In this document: one piece after another, positions 40,301 through 48,734 of the stretch
Position numbering within the stretch: position 1 is the stretch's first letter
Layout of the letters: every line of letters begins with the position of its first letter
Source of the DNA: Nannocystis pusilla
GTDB taxonomy: Bacteria > Myxococcota_A > Polyangia > Nannocystales > Nannocystaceae
DNA length: 64,000 nt
Assembly (NCBI RefSeq): GCF_026626665.1
Contig: NZ_JAPNKE010000002.1
Span: 8,321,001-8,385,000, forward strand
Direction of reading: 5' to 3'
Position numbers and translations under genes: made by a program
Notes under the pieces: generated by a model
What the model was told of the DNA's origin: nothing
Databases searched by the model: none
The model's input: the letters and a program-made list of their open reading frames with translations, nothing else

Positions 40301-43092
40301 CGCCGAACTCCGGCTCCTACGAGGTGCGCGCCGAGGTCGACGGTCGCCGCGGCGGCCTCACCGACCTGTGGGCCTGGGGTCACGGCGGCGCCCAGCCGGT
40401 CGTCCCGAGCAAGGGCCGCACCATCGAGCTCACCCCCGACAAGGCCCGCTACGCCCCCGGCGAGACCGCCAAGCTGCTCGTGCGCAGCCCCTTCCCTTCC
40501 GCCACCGCCATCTTCACCCTCGAGCAGGGCGGCCTGCTCAAGCAAGAAGTGCGGCGCCTCGACGAGGCCGCCGCGCTGTTCGAAGTCCCGATCAACGCCG
40601 GCCACGCCCCCTACGTCCACGCCACCGTCACCTTGCTCCCGATCGGCAGCGGCGAGGAGCGTACCGACTGGAAGATCGGCGTCCTGCGGATCCCCGTCAC
40701 CCTCGACGACGTCCGCCTCAAGGCCGCAGTCACCAGCGACAAGACCACCTACGAGCCGCGTGAGGAGGTCGCGATCACCGTCGACGTGGGCGACGCCGGC
40801 AAGCCCGTCGCCGGGGCCGAGGTCGCGCTCGCGGTCGTCGACGAGGGCGTCCTGCGCATGACCAACTTCCATGCCGAGGATCCCGCCGCGGCCTTGCGCC
40901 CTGGCCAGCCGCTCGCCTTCGAGGTCAGCGACTCGCGCGACCTCCTCGCCGCCCTGCTCAAGCACAGTCAGACCGCCGGCGACGGCGACGCCAGCGCCTC
41001 CGTCACCAACACCCGCAAGAACTTCGTCCAGACCGCCTTCTGGAAGCCCGACCTGCGCACGGACGCCAGCGGCAAGGCCACCGTCAAGTTCACCTTGCCC
41101 GACAACCTGACCCGCTTCCGCATGATGGCCGTCGTCATCGACCGGCAGGGCAAGGGCGCCGCGGTCGAGAACGACTTCACCGTGCGTCGGCCGGTCATGA
41201 TGATCCCCGTCGTCCCGCGCTTCGCCGCCACCGGCGACAGCTTCGAGGCCGCGGCGATGGTCCACAACAACACCGACCTCCCGCTCGCCGCCACCGTGGC
41301 GATGAACGACGCCACCCAGGCAGTCACCGTCCCGCCGCAGGGCCACCAGCGCGTCGGCTTCCCGCTCACCGCCGCGACCGCGGGCGAGCTCAAGCTGAAC
41401 TTCAACGTCCGCGACGGCAGCAACGCCGTGCGCGACGCCGTCGAGTCGACCATCCCCGTCGACGTCCCCGGCCTCGCCGAGCGGCCGCACCTCGACGGCG
41501 CCTTCGTCGGCGCGCAGGACATCGCCCTCGAGATCCCCGCCGGCATCCTCGTCGGTCGCGGCGACAAGGACTACATCAAGGTCCTCGCCGGCCAGCACCT
41601 GTGGCCCGAGCTCGGCGCGCGCCTGCAGTACCTCCTCGACTACCCGCACGGCTGCGTCGAGCAGACCACCTCGAGCACCCTCCCGCTGCTGGCCGCGCGC
41701 GACATCCTGCCGCGGATCGGCGTCGGCGGCATGACGCGCGAGGAGCTCGACAAGCGGATCCAGGTCGGCCTCAAGCGCCTCGCCAGCATGCGCACCTCCT
41801 CCGGCGGCCTCGGCTACTGGCCCGGCGACAGCGTCCCCAACGTCTACGGCACCGCCTACGCCGTGCGTGCCCTCGTCGCCGCCAAGGACGCCGGCCTCGC
41901 CCTGCCGGACGGCTTGCTCGAGGGCGTCACCGAGTACCTCGAGCAGATGCTCCTGTCCGACGGCACCGAGGCCGAGGTCCAGGCCGCGATCGCCCACACC
42001 TTGAGCGAGCTCGGCGCCCTGCCCGAGAGCGCCGCCGACCCGCTGTTCGACCGCAAGCAGCACATGGGCGTGTTCGGCCTCGCCAGCCTCGCCATCGCCC
42101 TCAACAGCCTCAAGGGCCAGGAGGACCGCGTCAAGCAGCTCGTCGACGAGGTCGAGGCCAGCTACGAAGCCGACGGCACGCTCGCCAAGACCGCCAGCTA
42201 CCGCGACTTCTACTACTTCGGCTCGCCGACCCGCACCATGGCGCAGACCGTCATCGCTCTCGGCCGCCTGCGTCCGAACTCGGTGCTCAAGGCCAAGCTC
42301 ACCCAGAAGCTCGCCGACGCCACCGAGAGCTACACCACCCAGGCCACCGCCTACTCGCTGATGGCGATCGCCGAGCAGCTCAAGAACCAGCCGGCCACCG
42401 GCGCCGGCGTCACCGCGAGCGTCGACGGCATCGCCCTCACCCCTGCCGCCGAGCTCGGCGCCGGCGCCCTCGAGTTCCGGGTCCCCGTCGCCGACCTCAA
42501 GGGCAAGAAGGCCGTGCTCAAACTCGCCAGCGACAGCACCGCCGCCATCGCCTTCATGGTCGAGGGCGCGTGGAAGCGGCCGCTCGACGACGCCCGCGGC
42601 CTCGTCGCCACCAGCGCCAAGGGCGGTCCCGACGTCTACCGCGCCATCACCGACGCGAGCGGCGGCCCGATCGACCTCACCACCGTCAAGCCGGGCCAGG
42701 TCCTGCGCGTCGCCCTGCTCGCCGATCTGCCCGTCGGCGAGCTCGACGGCAACCAGATGAACTACCTCGCCGTCACCGACCGCCTGCCCGCCGGCTTCGA
42801 GGCGATCCAGCCCGACCTCTGGACCGTCGCCCGCGCCCCCGAGCTGACCGACAAGCACCCCTTCTACGACCAGCTTCGCTGGAGCGGCAGCGACGCCAGC
42901 TACGTCGAGCTCCGCGACGATCGTGTCTACGTCTACTTCGACCGCGTCTGGGGCGACCGCGTCGTCGCCACCTACCTCGTCCGCGCCTCGACCCCCGGCA
43001 CCTTCGTCCTCCCGCCCGCCTCCGCCGAGTTCATGTACGTCGGCGGCAGCCACGGCTACAGCACCGCCGGCAAGGTCCAGATCAAGCCCTGA
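37363..43092 (+). CDS. yfhM: Bacterial alpha-2-macroglobulin lipoprotein
   Basis: Envelope protein that traps proteases, like E. coli YfhM. ATG 37363 gives a lipobox (LALAAC) near residue 22 and about 1909 residues. MG-type beta domains come first; the middle shows the RGMVITDRGIYRPGAVVHVKA and FTLPDNLTRFRMMAVVIDR macroglobulin signatures. The thioester motif PHGCVEQ is intact (Cys near 1431), with the helical thioester domain after it (GGLGYWPGD). An Asp/Glu/Trp-rich bait-like segment (EDEWWEEDDGDDEW) sits near 825-840 and is unusual. It is followed by pbpC, the same order as in other bacteria. Confidence 0.92.
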   Translation: MQHPRGPRLRLLTLSPALLALAACQPVSKPAAETGASEEQPTGDSLVRTIPADKAGAALVFPPPPTDREPRPELDIAGEDVGSDQQLTVNWPTLEDGKFEVEGQVVRLRFNRAVKLPGKIVKDKPIAAAAGTLTLDPPVAGKTVWTNNRSLEFRADKPFDPDATYTLAVQGVTTEDGGAMEAWKAGFTAEPRIDVAGKTITYLPKPGEYGVVNVYPQWGGRVPAGASFFVVFDQPVNLKKVGDLVELAYDNGEKIDVVLSHLKGSRFEGYTVNPRQVLEVKPAAPMREEAAIVFKARGVHGDEFEKHYEIAGPLELVKASCGYAWDRSVCDWQNPVLHTDGREVALEFTNRLAVDQDTLKGQLRVTPAVENLSVWANDTWESNGRIVVSGNFLPSRTYRVALPGLKDIYGNSVPPTAITLETTPLAASVSMPEGVLILDGAASRAFTVTSRNVARGEIQAWEVTDDAAALNHAREQIDRHTPPEGAPTVTIPFEPAASPDQFVSTSVDLLAKLKPGKNYVLAVNLVAPVEGAHPVQYPSWMSASRQPLALVTPGDDQALAVHTHVLPEVTLVHVARLATGQPVSGASFALNGDKVAGPTTDANGFAVLPVGLDRAGSTAVRVEDGATALTVQLKNPSRENRLFPHFSAESAPQLGDRRGMVITDRGIYRPGAVVHVKASVRQRTGEAITPLAGKPVVVKVIGPTEEELASYPLITDDMGSVAADYSVPAEARLGRHLIVVSEAGTDTRLDEAVVQVAEFEPPRFTVDVDAQEAKGVLAATVVGKYLFGAAMDKAQVEWTVTREPAALPSGTLVDAGLVFSEQEDEWWEEDDGDDEWSRAGSGVLGPDGTLKVTQKLDLSGTVGPQSFTLEADVADTSYRHIAGRGTVVVHPAERYAGLKIERPWSDVGAPVKVQLGVVDREGKSVSGLPVTARLYEVDWTYSKKPMKGGGYDYQWQRTVKEVGHCTATSTSVPASCDLVPPNSGSYEVRAEVDGRRGGLTDLWAWGHGGAQPVVPSKGRTIELTPDKARYAPGETAKLLVRSPFPSATAIFTLEQGGLLKQEVRRLDEAAALFEVPINAGHAPYVHATVTLLPIGSGEERTDWKIGVLRIPVTLDDVRLKAAVTSDKTTYEPREEVAITVDVGDAGKPVAGAEVALAVVDEGVLRMTNFHAEDPAAALRPGQPLAFEVSDSRDLLAALLKHSQTAGDGDASASVTNTRKNFVQTAFWKPDLRTDASGKATVKFTLPDNLTRFRMMAVVIDRQGKGAAVENDFTVRRPVMMIPVVPRFAATGDSFEAAAMVHNNTDLPLAATVAMNDATQAVTVPPQGHQRVGFPLTAATAGELKLNFNVRDGSNAVRDAVESTIPVDVPGLAERPHLDGAFVGAQDIALEIPAGILVGRGDKDYIKVLAGQHLWPELGARLQYLLDYPHGCVEQTTSSTLPLLAARDILPRIGVGGMTREELDKRIQVGLKRLASMRTSSGGLGYWPGDSVPNVYGTAYAVRALVAAKDAGLALPDGLLEGVTEYLEQMLLSDGTEAEVQAAIAHTLSELGALPESAADPLFDRKQHMGVFGLASLAIALNSLKGQEDRVKQLVDEVEASYEADGTLAKTASYRDFYYFGSPTRTMAQTVIALGRLRPNSVLKAKLTQKLADATESYTTQATAYSLMAIAEQLKNQPATGAGVTASVDGIALTPAAELGAGALEFRVPVADLKGKKAVLKLASDSTAAIAFMVEGAWKRPLDDARGLVATSAKGGPDVYRAITDASGGPIDLTTVKPGQVLRVALLADLPVGELDGNQMNYLAVTDRLPAGFEAIQPDLWTVARAPELTDKHPFYDQLRWSGSDASYVELRDDRVYVYFDRVWGDRVVATYLVRASTPGTFVLPPASAEFMYVGGSHGYSTAGKVQIKP

Positions 43093-43100
43093 CCGAATCA

Positions 43101-43135
43101 CGGAGAGGCGCGCGACGACCTCGCGCGCCTCTCCG
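43101..43135 (+). terminator. 15-bp perfect hairpin between yfhM and pbpC
   Basis: CGGAGAGGCGCGCGA and TCGCGCGCCTCTCCG pair perfectly around CGACC. It lies 9 bases after the yfhM stop and is followed only by ATTCT, so termination may be partial. It could reduce pbpC expression relative to yfhM. Confidence 0.6.
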
Positions 43136-43172
43136 ATTCTCATCGCCACCGCCTCTCGCCTTCCGCGCGAGA

Positions 43173-45606
43173 ATGTCGCGCCCCCTCTCCCGCGTTCTGT
43201 CTGCGATGCGACCTCGCCTCCGCCGCTGGCTCCTCGGCCTGTCTCTCGGGACACTCGCGATCGGCGCCCTCACCTGCGGCACCTGGTCGGTGATCCGCGC
43301 CCGCGCCGGCGAGCCCACCGCCGCCATGGGCGACACCTGGCACGAGGGTCACCGCGTCCTCGACCGCCGCGGCCGGCTCCTGCGCGAGCTCACCAGCGAC
43401 CTCGGCCTGCGCGGTCAGCCGCGCGAGCTCGACGACATCGGCCCGCGCCTGCTCGCTGCCACCCTCGTCAGCGAGGACAAGACCTTCTTCGATCACGACG
43501 GCCTCGATCCGCAGGCCATCGCCCGCGCCCTCCTGCAGAGCGTCCGTCACGGTCGCCTCGTCAGCGGCGCCAGCACCATCACCCAGCAGCTCGTCAAGAT
43601 GCTCGACGCCCGCGGCCAGGCCCGCGCGCGCGGCCTCATGGACAAGCTCTTCGAGGTCGCCCGCGCGCAGAACCTCGAGGAGCTGATCGGCAAGGACGAG
43701 ATCCTCCTCGCCTACCTCAACCGCCTGCCGTACGGCCACGGCCTCACCGGCCCCGAGACGGCCGCGCGCAACTACTTCGGCGTCGCCCCGCGCGACCTCA
43801 GCTGGGCCCAGGCCGCCTTCCTCGCCGTCCTCCCGCGCGCTCCCAGCTACCTCGATCCGTACGCCCACCCCGAGCGCGTCCTCCTGCGCCAGCAGGCCCT
43901 CCTCGGCGCCCTGCGCGACGCCGGCGAGCTCACCGATCTCGAGCACACCCGCGCGGTCGCCGAACCGATCGAGCTGCGCCCGCTGACGCGCCCCTTCTTC
44001 GCCCCGCACCTCGTCGACGCCCTCCGGCTCGAGGGCCGCCTGTCCCCGGGGACAGCCACCACCACCACCCTCGACCTCGACCTCCAGCGCGACATCGAGG
44101 GCGCCGTGCGCGTCCACCTCGCCGCCATCGCCGATCGCGGGGCCAGCGACGCCGCCGTGCTCGTCGTCGACAACGACACCGGCGACGTCCTCGCCTACGT
44201 CGGCAGCGCCGACTTTCACAGCGACGAGATCAGCGGCCAGGTCGACATGGTCCGCGCGCGCCGGCAGCCCGGCTCCACCCTCAAGCCGTTCGTCTACGGC
44301 CTCGCCTTCGCCGCCGGTCACCACGGCCCCGAGCTCACCGCCGACGTCCCCACCACCTTTCAAGAAGCAGGCGGAGGCAGCTACACCCCCGAGAACTTCG
44401 ACCGCGGCTTCGAGGGACCGATCCCCCTGCGCGAGGCCCTCGCCGGTTCGCTCAACATCCCCGCGGTGCGCCTCGCCGCCGAGCTCGGCCCGGCCGCGGT
44501 CCTCCGCGCCCTGCGCGACCTCGGCCTGCGCAGCCTCGACCGCGACGCCGACCACTACGGCCTCGCCCTCGCCCTCGGCAGCGGCGAGGTCGAGCTGCGC
44601 GAGCTGGCCGCCGCCTACGTCGCCCTCGCCCGCGGCGGCGAATCGATCGCCCTCCGCTTCACCACCACCGATCCGTCCGCCACCCCCGCCCGGGTCTTCA
44701 CCCCCGAGGTCGCCGCCCTCGTCACCGAGGCGCTCGCCGACCCGCTCGCGCGTGCGCGGCCTCCACGGCCGCGGCCCGTTCGCGCTCGCCTACCCCGTCG
44801 CGGTCAAGACCGGCACCTCCTCCGGTTATCGCGACACCTGGACCGTCGGCTACACCCGCGAGCGCACCGTCGCGGTGTGGCTCGGCAACGCCGACGGCTC
44901 CCCGACCGCGCGCCTCACCGGCGCCTCCGGTGCCGGCCCGCTGTTCGCCGACGTCATGCGCCGCGCCATGGCCGACGTCCCCCAGCGCCGCCCGCTGTGG
45001 GAGCCCGAGCTGCTCGTCGACGTCGAGGTCTGCCCGCTGTCCGGCGCCCCGGTCGGCCCCGCCTGCGACGAACGCGTCCACCGCAAGTTCTCCAAAGAAC
45101 ATGTCCCGAAGGACACCTGCGCCTACCACGTCCACGTGCGCCCCGATCGCAGCGCCCCCGCCGGCCTGCGCTGCGACCCGCGGGGCTCCGCCACCGCCGT
45201 CGTGTTCCCGCCCGAGTTCGACGAGTGGCTGGCCTTCAAGACGATCGCCGGTGACACCCCCGACCTGCACGGCCGCCCCTGGCTCTCGCGCGCCCGCGTC
45301 CCCGACTGCGACGAGCGCCCGGCCGCGGTCCCCCTGCTCCGCGTCGTCGCCCCGGCCCCCGGCACCGTGTTCGCGCTCGACCAGCGCCGCGACGCCCAGA
45401 CCATCGAGGTCCGCGCCGAGCTCGACGGCAGCGGCGTCGACCTCGGCCCGCTCGCCTTCCTCGTCGACGGCCGCGAGGTCGGCCGCAGCGACTGGCCTTA
45501 CAAGCTGAAGATCGCCGCCGAACCCGGCGACCACGAGGTCCTCGCCCGCCCCGCCGACCCCCGCCTGCCCGTCCGCCTCGAGTCGACCCGCTTCAGCGTC
45601 CGCTGA
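43173..45606 (+). CDS. pbpC: Penicillin-binding protein 1C (one frameshift)
   Basis: Bifunctional class A PBP of the inner membrane, partner of the A2M lipoprotein. ATG 43173 starts a short cytoplasmic part and one membrane helix (LLGLSLGTLAIGALTC). The glycosyltransferase domain has SEDKTFFDHDG (about 100) and GASTITQQLVK. The transpeptidase has PGSTLKPF (SxxK), SLN and, after a frame change near 44748, KTGTSSGYRDTW. The PBP1C C-terminal domain ends at 45606. The join LARARGLHGRGPFALAYPV is natural, so the break looks like a base error. A GACATGTTC-like element is embedded near 45103. Confidence 0.9.
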
Positions 45607-45618
45607 GCCTCGCCTTCC

Positions 45619-45666
45619 ATCGGTCCTTTAGAGCATGTCCACATGGACATGTCTTTAAAGACCGAT
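45619..45666 (+). terminator. Long imperfect hairpin after pbpC with TTTAAAG and GACATG
   Basis: ATCGGTC...GCATGTCCA pairs with TGGACATGTCTTTAAAGACCGAT over about 22 bp with few mismatches, loop CA-like. It contains CCTTTAGAGCATGTCC, the standard composite of this repeat family. Confidence 0.6.
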
Positions 45667-45822
45667 GATTCGCCGCGCCTTCGCCGAGCTCGCCGCCGCG
45701 CGGCGCCATCGGCAGGCAGCCATCGAGCGCGAGCGCCCGCGAGTCTCAGCCTCGCCCCGAGGACTTCCCGCACGCTTCTCGCGCCTGAAAGCCCCGCCCC
45801 GCGCGCCTCGTTCGGCCCCTGC

Positions 45823-46476
45823 ATGCGAAGCGAAAGCCTCCGGATCGTCGAGCCCTGCAGCGCGGATTGGGAGCGGATGGACGGTGATGGCGACGTGCGG
45901 TTCTGCCGCTTGTGCCAGAAGAACGTCACTGACCTCTCGAGCATGAGCGAGGAGGACGCAGACGCCTTCCTCGCCGCCGGCGCCCAGCCCTGCATCCGCT
46001 ATGTCCACGATGCCCGCGGCGACATCGTCTTCAAGGACCGCCTCGGCCTCCTGCCGCGCCTCGCCGCCGCCGCCTCGCTCGCGTTCGGCGCCCTCGCCGG
46101 CGGCGGCTGCCTCATGGGCAAGCCGGCCCCTCAGCCACGCAGCACCTCGCCCGCGCCACAGGCAGCCCCGAGCGAAGCCCCCGCGCAACGAGCCCCCGCA
46201 CACCCGGCGGCGCCCAAACCCACGTCTGAGGCCGCGAGCTCGGCGTCTCGGCGTCGCTGCCTCGCGCAGCGATCGCTCGCAACCTCGTCGACGCTCGCCG
46301 ACGACCGCAGACCGCGAGCGCGCGCACCCGTCTCGCAAACTCGGCGAGCGCCTCAAGCCTGCGGCAGCGTCACCCCGCGCTGGCCCTGGTACTTCCCGCC
46401 GCGGTCCGCGTACGACGTCTCGCACGCCTCGTCGCTTTGGAAAAAGAGCATCTGCGCCACGCCCTCGTGGGCGTAG
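45823..46476 (+). CDS. Cys-module protein with membrane or lipo-anchor segment
   Basis: ATG 45823 gives LRIVEPCSADWERMDGDGDV, then RFCRLCQKNVTDLSSMSEEDAD: a C-x-x-x-W ... RFCxxCxKxVxDLSxMS module also seen before carboxypeptidase-regulatory domains in Bacteroidetes. A hydrophobic stretch with AGGGC (near residue 92) could be a membrane helix or lipobox, although it is internal. From about 46200 the frame becomes Arg/Pro/Ser-rich and runs into the convergent dcd gene; a one-base shift gives a stop at 46227-46229, the more likely end. Function unknown; Cys residues suggest metal or redox. Confidence 0.55.
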   Translation: MRSESLRIVEPCSADWERMDGDGDVRFCRLCQKNVTDLSSMSEEDADAFLAAGAQPCIRYVHDARGDIVFKDRLGLLPRLAAAASLAFGALAGGGCLMGKPAPQPRSTSPAPQAAPSEAPAQRAPAHPAAPKPTSEAASSASRRRCLAQRSLATSSTLADDRRPRARAPVSQTRRAPQACGSVTPRWPWYFPPRSAYDVSHASSLWKKSICATPSWA

Positions 46477-46919
46477 ATCCTGGCCGGCAGCGGCGTCGTG
46501 TTGGAGAACTCGAGCGTCACGTGGCCTTCCCACTCCGGCTCGAGCGGCGTCACGTTGACGATGATGCCGCAGCGCGCGTACGTCGACTTGCCGAGGCAGA
46601 TCACGAGCACGTCGCGGGGGATCCGGAAGTACTCGACGGTGCGGGCCAGGGCGAACGAGTTCGGCGGGATGATGCACATGTCGCCGGTGAAGTCGACGAA
46701 GCTGTTCTTCTGGAAGTCCTTCGGGTCGACCACCGCCGAGTTGATATTCGTGAAGATCTTGAACTCGGGCGCGCAGCGGACATCGTAGCCGTAGCTCGAC
46801 GTCCCGAACGACACCACGCGCCGGCCGTCCGTCTCGCGCACCTGGTACGGCTCGAACGGCTCGATCATCCGGTGCTCTTGCGACATCTGGCGGATCCAGC
46901 GGTCAGACTTGATCGTCAT
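46353..46919 (-). CDS. dcd: dCTP deaminase
   Basis: Converts dCTP to dUTP for thymidylate synthesis; a homotrimer in the cytoplasm. 188 residues from ATG 46919. The Dcd/dUTPase fold is clear, with LGKSTYARCGI (Ser and Arg of the active site) and the catalytic Glu in VTLEFSN. SFGTSSYGYDVR near residue 40 is conserved in the family. Confidence 0.95.
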   Translation of the reverse strand: MTIKSDRWIRQMSQEHRMIEPFEPYQVRETDGRRVVSFGTSSYGYDVRCAPEFKIFTNINSAVVDPKDFQKNSFVDFTGDMCIIPPNSFALARTVEYFRIPRDVLVICLGKSTYARCGIIVNVTPLEPEWEGHVTLEFSNTTPLPARIYAHEGVAQMLFFQSDEACETSYADRGGKYQGQRGVTLPQA

Positions 46920-47027
46920 GGCGGGCCCCGCATACCACAGCTGCGGCCGTCCCCCAGCGCCGGGCCCGCGTGAGCCCGCCCCGCCTGCTGCTGCGGCTGG
47001 GCCGCCGGTGCTATTCTCTTGCCCAGC

Positions 47028-47468
47028 ATGCCGCGCCCCAAAGCCCGCGCCTCGCTCGACCTCCTGCGCGACGCCATCCGCGAGGCCGGCCTCCGCGTCA
47101 CCGGCCCCCGGATCGCCGTCCTCGAGCACCTCCACGGCACCGGTACCCCCTCCAGCCACGGCGAGCTCGTCGAGGCCCTCGCCCACCACGGCTTCGACGC
47201 CGCCACCCTCTACCGCAACCTCATCGACCTCACCCGCGCCGGCCTGCTCAACCGCATCAACCTCGGCGACAACGTCTGGCGCTTCGAGCTGCGCGCCCGC
47301 GAGGCCCATCACCCCGAGCACCCGCACTTCGTCTGCACGCAGTGCGGCGAGGTCACCTGCCTCTCGACCGTCCGCGTCAAACTCACCCCCGCGCCCGGCT
47401 CGAACAAGTCCGTCGTCGGCAACATCTCCGAGATCCTCATCAAGGGCCAGTGTGCCCGCTGCGCCTGA
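47028..47468 (+). CDS. Fur-family metal-dependent transcription repressor
   Basis: 146 residues. Winged helix with GLRVTGPRIAVLEHL and FDAATLYRNLIDLTRAGLL. The regulatory His cluster is HHPEHPHF (94-101). Structural zinc cysteines are Cys103, Cys106, Cys142 and Cys145 (CTQC, CARC), so the S1 site is present. Could be Fur, Zur or PerR; ligands do not settle it. Divergent from dcd with a 108-base spacer. Confidence 0.9.
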   Translation: MPRPKARASLDLLRDAIREAGLRVTGPRIAVLEHLHGTGTPSSHGELVEALAHHGFDAATLYRNLIDLTRAGLLNRINLGDNVWRFELRAREAHHPEHPHFVCTQCGEVTCLSTVRVKLTPAPGSNKSVVGNISEILIKGQCARCA

Positions 47469-47990
47469 GCCCGCCTGCCTCGAGCCCCTGTCCTCGCCTG
47501 GACGACGACCTCGGGCGCCGAGACCCGCCGCGCGCAGCCGGTCGTCCGCCCGCTCATGCCGTCGTGGCCCGCCCGCTTCGCGCGCTCACCGGCCTGACGT
47601 CGCCTCTCGTCACACGCCCTCTCGAAGTTCGCCGCCAACGCTCGCATCGCCGTGCGTGCATGGCTCGCAGAGCAGCCGCTCGCGTCACCACCGGCCTCGG
47701 AGCTCGCGCGCCTCGTCCTCTCGCCACCTCTTCGCACCTCGGAGCGATTCTCGCCCCTCGGTCTCGCGCGGCGGTGCGTCCTCACCGATGCGCACGTCGT
47801 TCTCCGCGCACGACGCTTCACCGTCGCCGCGCATGTCTCCGCTGCGCTATTCACGGCGACCTGATCTGATCCGGATAACCGCCCGAGTCATCGTGAAGGC
47901 GGCCTGAATTTCGCCGCTATACGGCCTCGCAGGCTTGATCCGCAGCGGATCAAAACCATCGCCTACGTTCCTTCTCGACTGAGGGAGCGC
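47469..47990. other. Gap with an inverted repeat before the gene at 47991
   Basis: No credible gene in 47469-47934. TTGATCCG-CAG-CGGATCAA at 47935-47953 is a perfect 8-bp inverted repeat 38 bases before the next start. It could be an operator or attenuator. Confidence 0.5.
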
Positions 47991-48587
47991 ATGGATTCGA
48001 CTCGCATCTCGTTGACCGACTTCGTCGACTTCGTCGGCCGGCCCAGCATGACCGGCAAGCTGGCCAAGGTGCGCGAGATCAAGCGCCGCGGCCCCTACAC
48101 TGCCACCTCCGACCTCTACAAGCCCGTGCGCGAGGCCATCATCCGCACCCACGCCGCCGCCGCCGACAAGTGGGAGATCCGCGACCACCTCACGCGCAAC
48201 AACGCCGGCGGTCGCTTCGACAACATCGCCGAGGCCTACCTCGGCTGGTGGGGCCAGCGGCAGATCGGCTGGTTCGAGCCCGGCTGGCAGATCGGCTATT
48301 TGCAGAGCCTGCCGATCAGCGTCAACCCCGAGCTCGGCCTCGAGATCGAAGGCCGCCCGCACCTCATCAAGCTCTACTTCAAAGAGGACCCGCTGCCGCA
48401 CACCCTCTCGGACATCGCCGCGCGGCTCATGGCCCGCGTCCTGCGCGAGCAGACCCCGCCGGGCGCCGCCGTCGCCGTCCTCGACGTCCGCCGCAAGCGT
48501 CTCCTCTGCATGAACGACGGCCCCGACCTCGACATCCTCCTCGACGCCGAGGTCGCCGCCTTCACCGCCCTGTGGGCCCAGGCCTGA
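47991..48587 (+). CDS. Hypothetical cytoplasmic protein
   Basis: 198 residues from ATG 47991, preceded by GAGGGAG. The N-terminal part has KRRGPYTATSDLYKPVREAII. The middle reads LPISVNPELGLEIEGRPHLIKLYFKEDPL, with an acidic/Lys arrangement (ExG...IExG...IKLYF) that recalls PD-(D/E)XK nucleases but is not sufficient to call one. No signal peptide. No family named. The upstream inverted repeat suggests regulated expression. Confidence 0.6.
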   Translation: MDSTRISLTDFVDFVGRPSMTGKLAKVREIKRRGPYTATSDLYKPVREAIIRTHAAAADKWEIRDHLTRNNAGGRFDNIAEAYLGWWGQRQIGWFEPGWQIGYLQSLPISVNPELGLEIEGRPHLIKLYFKEDPLPHTLSDIAARLMARVLREQTPPGAAVAVLDVRRKRLLCMNDGPDLDILLDAEVAAFTALWAQA

Positions 48588-48606
48588 GGCCACGGGCCCG
48601 CCAATC

Positions 48607-48626
48607 ACATGTCCTCGCGGACATGT
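48607..48626. terminator. ACATGTCC hairpin between convergent genes
   Basis: ACATGTCC-TCGC-GGACATGT, perfect 8-bp stem. A further GGACATGTCC lies near 48672. The spacer 48588-48734 separates convergent genes. Confidence 0.6.
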
Positions 48627-48734
48627 CCCATCACGACCTGTCGCCGCACGCTCGGCCACCTGCCATGAAGGACATGTCCTGAGAGACAGTTGCGCCGGTC
48701 CGTCGCAACCCGGCGCGGCCGCGTCATCACCCGC

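Noticed and set aside
38566..43254. A 1562-residue open frame on the minus strand across the A2M gene
   Set aside because: Its composition (Gly/Asp/Val/Glu/Leu-rich, no motifs) is the mirror of a high-GC coding strand. The plus strand carries a well-formed A2M protein with an intact thioester.
47309..47864. Small open frames on both strands after the Fur-family gene
   Set aside because: Arg/Ser/Ala-rich, no ribosome site, no hydrophobic or domain pattern.
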